A stretch of DNA of 33,047 nucleotides from Alphaproteobacteria bacterium (GTDB taxonomy: Bacteria; Pseudomonadota; Alphaproteobacteria; JAJFFI01): positions 1-33,047 of the forward strand of contig JASJBI010000054.1 in the NCBI GenBank assembly GCA_030066595.1, given 5' to 3'. How positions within the stretch are numbered: position 1 is the first letter of the stretch; each line of letters begins with the position of its first letter. A program made the translations under genes and the position numbers. Of the stretch, positions 23,544 to 32,326 are shown piece by piece. The notes under the pieces were generated by a model. It had not been told where the DNA came from. It saw only the letters and a list, made by a program, of their open reading frames with translations, and searched no databases.

Positions 23544-24269
23544 GTGGTCGGATTCTCCGTTCTTCGTCAAGCATTCTCTGCGCCGATCCTAACGCGGGAG
23601 AGAGAGTACGAGCTGGCTCGTCGGTGGATCTATGAGCGGGACCAAGCCGCGGTCGAAGAACTAGCCAACAGTCATCTGCGCCTCGTGGCCAGCGTAGCCG
23701 GCAAATACCGGCGTTTCGGGCTTCCGCGCAACGACCTGATGCAGGAAGGCGTGGTCGGTCTGATGCAGGCGGCGTCACGGTTCGACCCGGATCAGGGCGT
23801 GCGATTCGCGACCTACGCGATCTGGTGGATCCAAGCATCGATCCGCGCCTTTGTGGCGCGCAACACCTCGATCGTGCACAACGGGTCTCGCCTCAACGTG
23901 AGCAGGCTTGCCAACGAGCGCGGCCCGGACCAGTCGCTGGATGCGCCTACCTCAGCGGATTCGGACATGTCGCTCGAGGATATGCTGGTCGACGACGGGC
24001 CGACTCCTGAAGAGACGGCCATCGAAATCAATGACCGCACAGCGTGGGCGGCGTGGATGGCCGAAGCCCTGCAAACCCTCACCGAGCGTGAGCAGCGAAT
24101 CATCCGCGCCCGCCATCTGCGTGAAAAATCAACCACCCTTGCCGAGCTGGGGGAAGAATTCGGCATCAGCAAGGAGCGCGTGCGCCAGATCGAAAAAAAG
24201 GCGCTGCGGGAACTGCGCCGGGTCCTCGAATCCCGGGACGAGCCTGTCGGCGCCAGCCGGCTGCTCTAA
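23544..24269 (+). CDS. RpoH-like sigma factor, short, apparently without the RpoH box
   Basis: A 241-residue sigma-70-family factor of the heat-shock (RpoH/RpoHII) group. Region 2 is intact: SHLRLVASVAGKYRRFG, DLMQEGVVGLM (64-74) and RFATYAIWWIQASIRAFVARNTSIV (87-111). Region 4 is intact: TLTEREQRIIRARHL and TTLAELGEEFGISKERVRQIEKKALRELR (each shown in part). Between them, where RpoH proteins carry the QKKLFFNLR box and region 3, the protein passes from SIVHNGSRLNV almost directly to RLANERGPDQSLDAP. About 45 residues are missing compared with the usual 285-300. It is driven by its own RpoE promoter and probably directs the second tier of the photo-oxidative response. It resembles RpoHII, but the missing box makes chaperone control doubtful. 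Confidence 0.85.
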   Translation: MVGFSVLRQAFSAPILTREREYELARRWIYERDQAAVEELANSHLRLVASVAGKYRRFGLPRNDLMQEGVVGLMQAASRFDPDQGVRFATYAIWWIQASIRAFVARNTSIVHNGSRLNVSRLANERGPDQSLDAPTSADSDMSLEDMLVDDGPTPEETAIEINDRTAWAAWMAEALQTLTEREQRIIRARHLREKSTTLAELGEEFGISKERVRQIEKKALRELRRVLESRDEPVGASRLL

Positions 24270-24343
24270 GCACGATTGCTCCGAAAGACATCCCGGCGCC
24301 CGCCCGTCAAACCCGCAGCGCCACTGCCCAACACGAGGTTTCG

Positions 24344-25153
24344 TCAGACGGGTTTGTCCGCCGCAGCGTGGACCAGGCTCCATTCGAGATGGGCGCCTGT
24401 TTCGGAGTCGGTAACGGCTAGGTACCGATTGATCGACTCCGCGACCTGTTCTCGGGAGGCTTTGTCCATGCGGAACAAGGTCTTGCAGTACGAGACCAGG
24501 ATTTCGCGGTCAGGGAGGTCCCAGTTGTAGGTCATGACCTCCTCTTCCACGTTGACGAAACCCGCATCCCCGAGCATGGCGGAGAACTCACCTGGGTGCA
24601 CGAACATCCCGTCATGGCCGATCGGTGTATACCGATCCACGGCGATATTGAGGAATCGGTCCTGGGGCGAATCGGCCAGGACGTCGGCCACGGCGACGCG
24701 CCCACCGGGCTTCAAAATGCGGAAGGCTTCGCGAAAGAAGGCATCCTTGTGCTCCTGGTGATGGAGGCCGGCCAGATTGCTGACCCGGTCCACGCTCTCG
24801 TCTGGAAGGTCGATGCGGGAGAGCGAGCTGAGCACCCGGTTGAACTTGGGGTCGATGGTGTCGAGAAAGCTCTGTGAATTCTCCACACAGGTGATGCACC
24901 CCGGGTCAGCGATCTGCTCCAGCGCAGCCTCGACCAGATAGCCACCGCCCGCACCCGCGTCGCACAGGGTCAGGCCCGGGGCCAGCCGGAGCCGATCCAG
25001 CAGGAGCCGTCGTTCCGCATCCCGTGCCTCTGGATAGGCCCGGTTGGCTTCGTTGAAGCGACCTACGCGTTCCGGCGTGTACGTCGCCGCTCGGTCATCG
25101 AACCGGTCCAGCGGCGGGTGGGTTGGACCGCGGCGATGAGGCCCCGACGTCAT
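24344..25153 (-). CDS. Class I SAM-dependent methyltransferase
   Basis: A 269-residue methyltransferase. The SAM-binding motif I is LCDAGAGGGYLVEAAL (about 64-79); later motifs are CVENSQSF, LPDESVDRVSNLAGLHH and FRILKPGGRVAVADVLAD. This order matches the UbiE/COQ5-like small-molecule methyltransferases. The methyl acceptor is unknown. Start ATG 25153 was chosen because the methyltransferase fold begins shortly after it; ATG 25327 would add 58 residues without family features. It converges on the rpoH-like gene (74-bp gap) and is divergent from the hydroxylase-like gene. No ECF promoter of the TGATCC type was found in front of it, so it may not belong to the RpoE regulon. Confidence 0.82.
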   Translation of the reverse strand: MTSGPHRRGPTHPPLDRFDDRAATYTPERVGRFNEANRAYPEARDAERRLLLDRLRLAPGLTLCDAGAGGGYLVEAALEQIADPGCITCVENSQSFLDTIDPKFNRVLSSLSRIDLPDESVDRVSNLAGLHHQEHKDAFFREAFRILKPGGRVAVADVLADSPQDRFLNIAVDRYTPIGHDGMFVHPGEFSAMLGDAGFVNVEEEVMTYNWDLPDREILVSYCKTLFRMDKASREQVAESINRYLAVTDSETGAHLEWSLVHAAADKPV

Positions 25154-25540
25154 GGCAGGCCGGGCCCAATTCCGCAGGAAGGGATTGGGTCGGAGGTCAT
25201 GATATGGGTGCTGCCCAAAGCACAAGGAAACCAAGGAATTCCTGGAAGATATCGGATCCGACTGGCCTGGACAAGGCACGGGTCCAACCCTGTCGAGAGT
25301 GATCGGCAGGGCATATTCTGGCTCCATACGACTCTGTGCCGGGACCGGACGTCGGCAAGTCAGCGTTGCCTGGGAGAACCGTTCGGGTCAGGATCTGTCG
25401 TGCCGCGGGCTTTTCGAACACGAGCCCCGGTGCAAGCGGCCCGGGCGCAGGACGTTTTTTAAGGTTTGAATGATTTGCTGCGGGCCGCACGGGCTCGAAT
25501 GCTCCCTCTGAAGGACGGGCCGTTGCGGACTGGCGGGCAG
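25154..25540. other. Divergent intergenic region between methyltransferase and hydroxylase-like gene
   Basis: About 390 bp. The methyltransferase frame is open leftward through part of it, and the hydroxylase frame can be extended back to TTG 25466 or ATG 25499, so its true size depends on the starts. No convincing promoter hexamers, operator or small gene were found. Confidence 0.4.
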
Positions 25541-26140
25541 ATGAAGCACTTCAGGCTGATCGAGCGGGACATCGACGTGGCGCCGATGGTTCAAGAGATC
25601 TTGGATCATCCACAGGTTTGGTCGCTCGATTCGAGCCGCCAGAACAAGGTCTCGGTTCAGCGCGACACAGAAGCGGTGCTCCTGGTTGGCCACTCGGACC
25701 ACGCCATGGGCGATCGGAAGGCGCGGGAAGACATGCCGCTCCGATATGTCGGGCGCCCGACATCCGTCTCGGCCTTGTTCCCAGCGACTTTGGCGTTCGT
25801 CGAAAGACTGGTACGGCGCATGAACGGGTTGCCGGGACGGGCTGTTGTCGTGCGGCTCAAGCCCGGAGGGCAGGTGTACCGGCATACGGACGACGAACTC
25901 TACTATCGTCTGCGGGACCGTTTTCATATCGTCCTCAAGAGCGTCGCGGGAAGTCGCTTCCGCTGTAGCGAGGAGGAGGTTCGCATGAAGGAGGGCGAGC
26001 TGTGGTGGTTTGAGAGCCAAGTTCCGCACGAGGCTTTCAACGATTCCGAAGAGGATCGCGTCCATCTGATCGTGGATGTTCTGTCCCCGAAGTCGCTCTT
26101 GGCCTTTCTCATCCGCCCGCTGCGCCGGGCCCGTCGCTAG
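25541..26140 (+). CDS. Aspartyl/asparaginyl beta-hydroxylase-like Fe(II)/2-oxoglutarate protein
   Basis: A 199-residue protein with the double-stranded beta-helix layout of the aspartyl/asparaginyl beta-hydroxylase family. RLKPGGQVYRHTDDE gives the proximal iron ligands His115 and Asp117. The later segment KEGELWWFESQVPHEAFN gives the distal His163, and Arg173 in RVHLIVD would bind 2-oxoglutarate. The core FHIVLKSVAG is also typical. All catalytic positions are present, so it is probably active. The substrate may be a peptide, a protein or an amino-acid-derived small molecule. It precedes the ligase-NIS-lyase operon on the same strand by 256 bp. That raises the possibility that it hydroxylates an aspartyl unit of that product, but nothing proves a link. 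The start is uncertain. Confidence 0.72.
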   Translation: MKHFRLIERDIDVAPMVQEILDHPQVWSLDSSRQNKVSVQRDTEAVLLVGHSDHAMGDRKAREDMPLRYVGRPTSVSALFPATLAFVERLVRRMNGLPGRAVVVRLKPGGQVYRHTDDELYYRLRDRFHIVLKSVAGSRFRCSEEEVRMKEGELWWFESQVPHEAFNDSEEDRVHLIVDVLSPKSLLAFLIRPLRRARR

Positions 26141-26396
26141 GCGCCAATAGCACAACCGCGCCTATGGGGCAGATTGCATTTCGGTGTCTCGGGAGCCATA
26201 GTAAATCCGCAGCACGAGAAGGCAGAGGATATCGCCGAGGGCAGGCTTCTCACCGCAGCACTTCCAACTCCGAATTGACAGGTTTCGGGCGTGCGCTGGA
26301 AATGTCGGTGAGGGCACCGATGCCAGCCAGGTCAGGGCGAGGCTGACCCGCCGGAAGAGGGGATTCCGCATCGCTACCAAGCCACTCAAGCGGTCC

Positions 26397-27848
26397 ATGC
26401 GAGGCGCGCGAGATGGCCGCGCAAACCGCCCCGTACCGGGTCCGCAACCCGACGCCGACAAGGTTGATATCCGGACGCCCGGCGACGTTGTCTCGAACAT
26501 CGAAGGGCTGGTTTGGCCTGGCGTGCCAGAGCGTTACGGCGGCATGCTGCTCAGCCTCGCCTATCAGCTCGAGCAGAGCCAATGGTGGTCGGCCGAAGAA
26601 ATCCGGCGGCATCAGTTCCGTCAGCTGGAGATGCTCTTGCGTCATGCGGCGAAGTCGGTGCCGTTCTTCCGCCAGCGCTTCGCTCTGCTCGGGTTCGATC
26701 CCAACGAAACCCTGACCGAAACCAATTGGCAGCGCCTGCCGTCGCTCGGCAGACGGGATCTGCAGGACCATTTCCAAGCGCTGGTCAGCGAGGCCGTTCC
26801 CAGATCCCACGGGCGAACCTTCGAGCTGACCAGCTCCGGATCCACGGGAACGCCGGTCCGGGTCGTCAAGACTGGACTCTCTCAGCTTGCCTGGGAAGCC
26901 GTAACCCTCCGAGAGACGATATGGGCCAATCGGGATCTCTCGGGAACTTTCGCCGATATCAGGTTCTTGCCCAACAAGAGTGCGGCACCCTATCCCGACG
27001 GCGCGCAAAAACCCAGTTGGGGGGGGTTCACGCGAGGCGTATCGACCGGTCCTGCCATGACGCTGAACCTCAGAACCCCGGTCCAACAGCAAGCTGAGTG
27101 GCTTGTCCGGAGCGCCCCGGACTACTTGTTGACCTTTCCGTCAAATCTCGAGGCCCTTGTACAGCACTGTCAGGCGCACGGCATCGAGCTGCCTTCAGTC
27201 AGGCAACTGGTGACGATCTCCGAGCTGCTGAAGCCGGAACTCAGGACACTTTGCCGCGACGTCTGGAGCGTCGAAATACGGGACATGTACAGCACCCAGG
27301 AGGTCGGTTACGTCGCGCTGCAATGCCCCGAACATGAGCACTACCATGTGCAGGCGGAGAATGTGCTGGTCGAAATCCTGGATGAGACAGGCCGGCCCTG
27401 CCAACCCGGCGAAATCGGCCGTGTGCTGGTCACTTCGCTGAGCAACTTCGCGACGGCATTGATCCGGTATGATGTTGGCGACTATGCCCGGGTCGGCCAT
27501 CCCTGCCCGTGCGGCCGCGGTCTCCCGGTTCTCGAGAGCATCCTAGGGCGCGTCCGCAACATGCTCACGCTGCCCTCCGGGGAGCGAACCTGGCCGTCTC
27601 TCGGCTTTGCCCATTTCCGTGAGGTCGCGCCGATACGCCAGTCGCAGATCGTCCAAAAGGCCCGAACCTCCCTGGAACTGCGGTTCGTCGCTGAGCGGGA
27701 CCTGACCGAGGCGGAAGCGGCAAGCGTCAGGCAAATGATCCTGGAAAACGTCGGATGCGAGATGGCGATCGAGATGGTCAAGACGGATCGCCTGGAACGG
27801 TCCGGGGGCTGGAAGTTCGAGGAGTTCCGCTCCGAGATCGCTGAATAG
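26397..27848 (+). CDS. PaaK/F390-synthetase-like adenylate-forming ligase
   Basis: A 483-residue member of the phenylacetate-CoA ligase / coenzyme F390 synthetase (CapK) group. It activates a carboxylate with ATP and passes it to CoA or an amine. The N-terminal helical part ends in LLRHAAKSVPFFRQRF. The phosphate-binding loop is TSSGSTGTPVRV (about 145-156). YSTQEVGYVALQCPE is the usual aromatic/acyl-adenylate loop, and IRYDVGDYARVGHPCPCGRGLPVLESILGRV is the A8-like hinge with the family CPCG pair (shown in part). The last part is the small mobile domain. Start ATG 26397 is the first convincing one; the first 35 residues are not family-like. The NIS synthetase starts 41 bp after its stop, so the two probably share an operon. 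The substrate is unknown. Confidence 0.85.
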   Translation: MRGARDGRANRPVPGPQPDADKVDIRTPGDVVSNIEGLVWPGVPERYGGMLLSLAYQLEQSQWWSAEEIRRHQFRQLEMLLRHAAKSVPFFRQRFALLGFDPNETLTETNWQRLPSLGRRDLQDHFQALVSEAVPRSHGRTFELTSSGSTGTPVRVVKTGLSQLAWEAVTLRETIWANRDLSGTFADIRFLPNKSAAPYPDGAQKPSWGGFTRGVSTGPAMTLNLRTPVQQQAEWLVRSAPDYLLTFPSNLEALVQHCQAHGIELPSVRQLVTISELLKPELRTLCRDVWSVEIRDMYSTQEVGYVALQCPEHEHYHVQAENVLVEILDETGRPCQPGEIGRVLVTSLSNFATALIRYDVGDYARVGHPCPCGRGLPVLESILGRVRNMLTLPSGERTWPSLGFAHFREVAPIRQSQIVQKARTSLELRFVAERDLTEAEAASVRQMILENVGCEMAIEMVKTDRLERSGGWKFEEFRSEIAE

Positions 27849-27889
27849 GCCGCGCTCTGGCCCTCTTCCGCCTGCGGTGATGCCGTCCC

Positions 27890-29878
27890 ATGCCCAGCAA
27901 ATTCCCTCACACAGAGCAACAGCAACCGGATCGGGCCACGGCCGCCATCCCTTCCCTCTTGGAGCAGGCCCACGATCAACGTGAACGCTGGCAGGCGGCG
28001 CTCGCCAAGTGCTGTGTGCGGCACATGGACGTCGCGCCCGACGCCATGGCGCGCCCGATCGCCGACGCCGGCCGGCGTGCGGTCGAGCGGATCGCCCGTG
28101 CAATGCTGCAGGAAGGGCTGATCCGCGTCGAGGCGCCCGTCGCAGGCCAGTCGCGCGTCGTGCCCGCGCAGGCGACAGCCCAGCCGGCCGTGCATGTCTT
28201 GCATGGCTTGACGCCCAGTACCTCGAGCCTGTTCCCCAGGCTGCAGCTGTCTCGACAAGGCGCGGATCAGGGCCTCACACCGATCGAAGACCCGGTCGAG
28301 CTGCTTGAGCTGGTTGCCCGGGGCGCCGATCAGGCACCCCCCGGCGACCTGCTGCGGCTTGCAGAAGAGCTGACCGATGCGGTGCTGAACGACGCCTTGT
28401 GCAGCGCGTATCGGGCGGGCTGGAACACGCGACTCCGCGATGCCGCACGCAGAGCTGGAAAATCGACCTTTTGGCAGTGGCTTAAGGACCGGTCGGAACC
28501 AGCGAACGAGCCGCTCATGCTCGAGCAGTGGAGCGCGGTGGGCCACCCCTATCACCCGACGCACAAGGCCAAACTGGGCATGACGCCTGCCGAAGTCGTG
28601 GCCTTCTCTCCGGAGTTCGAGCCGGAGGTTCAGGTCGGTCTGGTCGCCGCGCGCCGCGAGCTGACCCGCTCGGAGACCTTGCCGGGCGCGCCCACGGGCG
28701 ACCGCTGGCTGGAACATCACTTCCCCGCCTGTGCCGAAGCATGGCGGGACGCGCTGGTTCAGCAAGGTGGCGATCCGGACGCCTATGTTGCCATCCCGGT
28801 TCACCCCTGGCAGGCGGCCCACGAGATCCCCAAGCGCTTTGGCCGATCGATTGCAAATGGCGACCTGATCCCGCTCGCCGCTCCGACGATCCCGTCCAGG
28901 CCGACGACCTCGGTCCGAACCCTGGTTCCGACTGCAAGCTCCGTTTCGCCGCACATCAAGCTTTCGCTGGGTGTCAGGCTGACCAGCGTGCCCCGGACGA
29001 TCTCGCCCCGATCCTGCGAGATGGGGCCCCGTATCGGCAAACTGCTGAAAGACGCGATAGCTGGCGACGGTACGCTGTCCTCCGCCATCGACATCGTGCC
29101 CGAGGAGCTGGGCCTATACTACCTGTCCACTGACCCGGACGAATCCGGGCACGCCGAGCACCTCGCGGCAGTGCTGCGCGCGAACCCGGTTCGGACTTGC
29201 GATGCCGACGAGAGCCTCGTTCCGACCACGGCTTTGACGGCGCGCTCCCCGATGACCGACGCGCCCCTGTTCTTGGAGATCTCGCGAGCCGCGGGCGAAG
29301 CGAGCGCCGGAACGACCCAAGCGCGGTTCAGGCATTATGCGGAGACGCTTCTGCGGCCTCTCCTGACGCTCTATCTCCGGTACGGGATCGGGCTCGAGGC
29401 GCACCAGCAGAACACGTTCGCGGTCTATACGCGTTCCGGCACGCTAAAGCGCTTTCTTTTCAGAGACTTCGGCGGCATCCGAATCCACGAACCGACGCTG
29501 CGCGATGCGGGCCTAAGCCTGACGGTGCATCCCGACCGTTTGACGGTGGTCGACGAGCGGGCGGCCGTCCGCAAGAAATTGATAACCTCTGGGCTGCACT
29601 ATCACCTGGGCTTTCTGATCAGCCGCATTTGTCGCCATCTGCGGGTGAGCGAACGGCCCTTCTGGTCGGATGTTGCCGACGTGGTGGAAACCACCATGAA
29701 CGATCTGCGCGGCGACCTTGATGCGTCCACCTGGCGGCAAGAACGCACCGCCTTCCTCGACGCCGACTGGGAGTTCAAGGCCAGCTTGCGCATGCGCCTT
29801 GAGAACCTGTTGCGGGACGTATACGTGCAGGGCACGAACCCGCTGCGGCGTACCGGTCAGCGGAGGCCGGAACAATGA
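27890..29878 (+). CDS. IucA/IucC family siderophore (NIS) synthetase
   Basis: A 662-residue ATP-dependent synthetase that joins a carboxylate such as citrate to an amine or alcohol through an acyl-adenylate. Family marks in order: GHPYHPTHKAKLG (218-230) followed by FSPEFEPEVQ; IPVHPWQ; APTIPSRPTTSVRTL (331-345); HIKLSLGVRLTS (355-366); GLEAHQQNTF (501-510); and FRDFGGIRI (524-532). The C-terminal FhuF-like part ends with KASLRMRLENLLRD. The nucleotide-binding residues in these motifs are present, so it is probably active. Length is slightly above the usual 580-620. Its stop overlaps the start of the lyase gene (ATGA). No siderophore transporter, receptor or Fur-box-like site was seen in the window, so the product could also be a non-iron metallophore. 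Confidence 0.93.
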   Translation: MPSKFPHTEQQQPDRATAAIPSLLEQAHDQRERWQAALAKCCVRHMDVAPDAMARPIADAGRRAVERIARAMLQEGLIRVEAPVAGQSRVVPAQATAQPAVHVLHGLTPSTSSLFPRLQLSRQGADQGLTPIEDPVELLELVARGADQAPPGDLLRLAEELTDAVLNDALCSAYRAGWNTRLRDAARRAGKSTFWQWLKDRSEPANEPLMLEQWSAVGHPYHPTHKAKLGMTPAEVVAFSPEFEPEVQVGLVAARRELTRSETLPGAPTGDRWLEHHFPACAEAWRDALVQQGGDPDAYVAIPVHPWQAAHEIPKRFGRSIANGDLIPLAAPTIPSRPTTSVRTLVPTASSVSPHIKLSLGVRLTSVPRTISPRSCEMGPRIGKLLKDAIAGDGTLSSAIDIVPEELGLYYLSTDPDESGHAEHLAAVLRANPVRTCDADESLVPTTALTARSPMTDAPLFLEISRAAGEASAGTTQARFRHYAETLLRPLLTLYLRYGIGLEAHQQNTFAVYTRSGTLKRFLFRDFGGIRIHEPTLRDAGLSLTVHPDRLTVVDERAAVRKKLITSGLHYHLGFLISRICRHLRVSERPFWSDVADVVETTMNDLRGDLDASTWRQERTAFLDADWEFKASLRMRLENLLRDVYVQGTNPLRRTGQRRPEQ

Positions 29879-31296
29879 AGCACAGCTACCTCACGTTCAC
29901 AGACCTGTACGGCACCGAACAGATGCGGGCCGTCTGGGGCGAGACCAACATGGTCCAGAAATGGCTGGACGTGGAGGCGGCGATAGCCCGGGCACAGGCC
30001 GATCTGGCATTGCTGCCGCAGGACACCGCCGAGGCGATCGTTCGCAACTGCTCGGTCGAGCGCCTGGACGTCCAGAGCATTTACGAGAAAAAGCAAGAGG
30101 TCAGACATCTGATGGTCTCCGTCCTGCAGGCCTTTGCCGAGAAATGCGGCGTTCATGGCGAGCAGATCCATCTCGGCGCAACCACGCAGGACATCCTTGA
30201 TACCGGCCTGACGCTGCAGATCAGGGAGGCGTTGGAGATCATCCTGGAGGAGCTTCTGTCGCTGGAGCTGCGCCTGCTCGCCTTGGCGCAAGAGCACAAG
30301 ACCACGGCGATGATGGGCCGCACCCATGCCCAGCACGCAGCGCCCCTGACATTCGGGTTCAAGGTGGCCATTTGGGCGAGCGAGATCTTCGATCACATCC
30401 AGCGGCTCAAAGACTGCTCGGCACGGCTGCATTTGCTGAGCCTCAGCGGCGCGGTGGGAACGAATGCGAGCTTTGTCTATCTCTTCGGGAAGGAAAAGAC
30501 CGATGCGTTCCGGTCACGCGTCGCCCAGTACCTCGATCTGTCCAAACCGGCAATCGATCTGCACCAAAGGACGGATCGCTTTGTCGAACTGGCCAACGTG
30601 CTCGCGTTGATCGGCACCACTCTCGGAAGGATCGGGTTCGCGATCCGGGATCTGCAGGCCACGGAGGTCGCGGAGGTCTCGGAGCCCTGGGTCGCGGGCA
30701 AGAACATGTCGAGCTCCACCATGCCGCACAAGCGCAACCCCGACCGCTCAGAATGGCTGAACGGCCTCGCCAAGTTGCTGCGCGCGAATGCGGCTTCTCT
30801 GGCCAGCGTGGAGATGCAGCATGAGCGGGATGCCACTTGGATGGCGGTCGCCTATGCGACGCTTCCGGAGTGTTTTCTGAATTGCGCGGCTGGAACCCGC
30901 CTGGCCCGGACCGTTCTCGACGGTCTCGAAGTGAGCCGCGCGCACATGCAGCGTAATCTGAACCTGACCCAGGGTCTCGCGATGAGCGAAGCCGTCATGC
31001 TCGGCCTCTACGAGAAAACCGGGCGAAAGCTCTGGGCGCACCGGATCTGCTACGACTGCGCGCTCAGCGCCCAGGAGACGGGACGGCCGCTCAAGGACGA
31101 GCTGTTGGCGAATGCCGAGATCCGCAACGTCCTGTCCGAGGCGGAGATCGACGCTCTCCTGGATCCAGAGAACTATCTGGGCGACTGCGCCGAGCAAGTG
31201 GACGCGATCGTCGCGCGCATCCGGGCGGAGCTCTTTCCCGGGCCGAAAACGCGCAAAGAGCAATCGGTCATCGGCCGGTCGGCGCCGACCAGATAG
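29875..31296 (+). CDS. Adenylosuccinate lyase / fumarase-superfamily protein
   Basis: A 473-residue member of the aspartase/fumarase superfamily. It has the three conserved regions: HLGATTQDILDTG (99-111, including the first active-site histidine), GRTHAQHAAPLTFG (148-161, with catalytic-region His151) and the mobile signature loop GKNMSSSTMPHKRNP (275-289) with the catalytic serine. Such enzymes add an amine to fumarate or eliminate fumarate from an N-succinyl compound. A housekeeping PurB would usually stand alone or near purC; here it is ATGA-coupled to the NIS synthetase, so a role in the same pathway is likely. It may make or remove an N-succinyl (aspartate-like) group. 3-carboxymuconate-type cyclisation is an alternative in the same superfamily. 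Confidence 0.88.
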   Translation: MKHSYLTFTDLYGTEQMRAVWGETNMVQKWLDVEAAIARAQADLALLPQDTAEAIVRNCSVERLDVQSIYEKKQEVRHLMVSVLQAFAEKCGVHGEQIHLGATTQDILDTGLTLQIREALEIILEELLSLELRLLALAQEHKTTAMMGRTHAQHAAPLTFGFKVAIWASEIFDHIQRLKDCSARLHLLSLSGAVGTNASFVYLFGKEKTDAFRSRVAQYLDLSKPAIDLHQRTDRFVELANVLALIGTTLGRIGFAIRDLQATEVAEVSEPWVAGKNMSSSTMPHKRNPDRSEWLNGLAKLLRANAASLASVEMQHERDATWMAVAYATLPECFLNCAAGTRLARTVLDGLEVSRAHMQRNLNLTQGLAMSEAVMLGLYEKTGRKLWAHRICYDCALSAQETGRPLKDELLANAEIRNVLSEAEIDALLDPENYLGDCAEQVDAIVARIRAELFPGPKTRKEQSVIGRSAPTR

Positions 31297-31320
31297 GCTG
31301 TTTTTCCTTCGATCGGGGTC

Positions 31321-31355
31321 GCCGGGCAGGCCAGGACGGTCGGGCCCCGGCTTTT
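31321..31355 (+). terminator. Weak candidate terminator after the lyase operon
   Basis: GCCGGG (31321-31326) pairs with CCCGGC (31346-31351), followed by TTTT at 31352-31355. The loop is 19 nt and the stem only 6 bp, so the call is tentative. It overlaps the last bases of the convergent methyltransferase gene. Confidence 0.3.
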
Positions 31356-32187
31356 ACGCCGTCACACCGGACTCTTCCCGTCGATCCGCGCACCGTTCCG
31401 CCACGAACAGGCAGGTTTCGTATCGAACCGAAACCCGCCCACCCTGCGCCTCGATGGCCTCGCCGATGTCGGAAAAAAGCCGTGCTTGGACCGCGCCGGA
31501 GAGCCGGCGATGCTCGGGCTGGGTGCCGAGAAGGTCAGCATACTCGGCCGCGGTGTATTGCGTGGTCCAGGGATAGGTTCGGACGAAGCAGGTCTTGAAA
31601 TGGCCGGAAAGATCGATCTGTTGGTCGTAGGGCAGCTCTTCGGAAAACGCCTGCCAGGCGGGAAGACGGGCCAGGAGCGTAGGCGCCTCTCTCGCGTACA
31701 CCTCCTCAATGGCTGATTCGACCTCTGCATCCGGGAACGCGGGTACGTTCCAGAAGACCGCGAGCGCTCCGCCTCGGCCGAGGCTCGCGGCGGCCTTCTC
31801 GAAACCGACCGTGGGGTCCACCCAATGGAATGCCTGAGCCGACATGACCAGATCAAATGTCGCGGGCGCACCCGGCCAGGTCTCGAACGCCTCGTTCCGA
31901 ACTTCCACGTTCGGGTAGCGAGCGCACTTGCGCGCAACCCGCGCGGCCAAGTTGGGCCCCGGCTCCAGGCCCAGAATCCGATATCCCAGCTTGGCGAACA
32001 TCTCGGTCGCGCGGCCCGTTCCGCAACCGATCTCGAGAATCCTGCCGCCGCTCTTCAGTCCGGAAATCCTGACGATGTCCTTGACCAGCTGTCCGGGATA
32101 GCCTGGTCGCGCGCGGTCATAGGCGTCGGCGGCGGCGTCGAAATCCGCAATCGCGGCCCGCGCCCTGTTCCGAATGTCGTCTTCCAT
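31354..32187 (-). CDS. Class I SAM-dependent methyltransferase (UbiE/trans-aconitate methyltransferase-like)
   Basis: A 277-residue methyltransferase. It opens with DFDAAADAYDRARPGYP, the usual N-terminal stretch of this subgroup. Motif I is RILEIGCGTGRAT (49-61), then ILGLEPGPN, FDLVMSAQAFHWVDP (the DLVxSAQAxHWVD segment typical of the group) and GRGGALAVFWN. Relatives act on small acids and other metabolites. Start ATG 32187 was preferred; ATG 32214 and 32235 lie upstream. It is on the strand opposite to the NIS operon and converges on it, while sharing strand with the GNAT gene. The acceptor is unknown, but methylation of a carboxylate or amine in the neighbouring product is conceivable. 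Confidence 0.83.
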   Translation of the reverse strand: MEDDIRNRARAAIADFDAAADAYDRARPGYPGQLVKDIVRISGLKSGGRILEIGCGTGRATEMFAKLGYRILGLEPGPNLAARVARKCARYPNVEVRNEAFETWPGAPATFDLVMSAQAFHWVDPTVGFEKAAASLGRGGALAVFWNVPAFPDAEVESAIEEVYAREAPTLLARLPAWQAFSEELPYDQQIDLSGHFKTCFVRTYPWTTQYTAAEYADLLGTQPEHRRLSGAVQARLFSDIGEAIEAQGGRVSVRYETCLFVAERCADRREESGVTA

Positions 32188-32326
32188 TGTCGAAGCCCAG
32201 GTTGACGTCGGCATCGGGAAGAAGCAATTCGGCACCTTAGCCTTGGGCGGTCCGATCGAGAAGCGGCTGTCACTCGCTCGCGCGCGCGCTTTCCGCTTCG
32301 GCTAGCCAGCGCGCCGCGCAAACCTT

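Noticed and set aside
24308..24356. CAAACCCG / CGGGTTTG inverted repeat between the rpoH-like and methyltransferase genes
   Set aside because: The loop is 33 nt, no T tract follows, and the right arm is inside the methyltransferase coding end; too weak to call a terminator.
29875..31296. Housekeeping purB (purine biosynthesis) as the role of the lyase
   Set aside because: It is translationally coupled to a siderophore synthetase and has no purine gene nearby; kept as a family-level call only.
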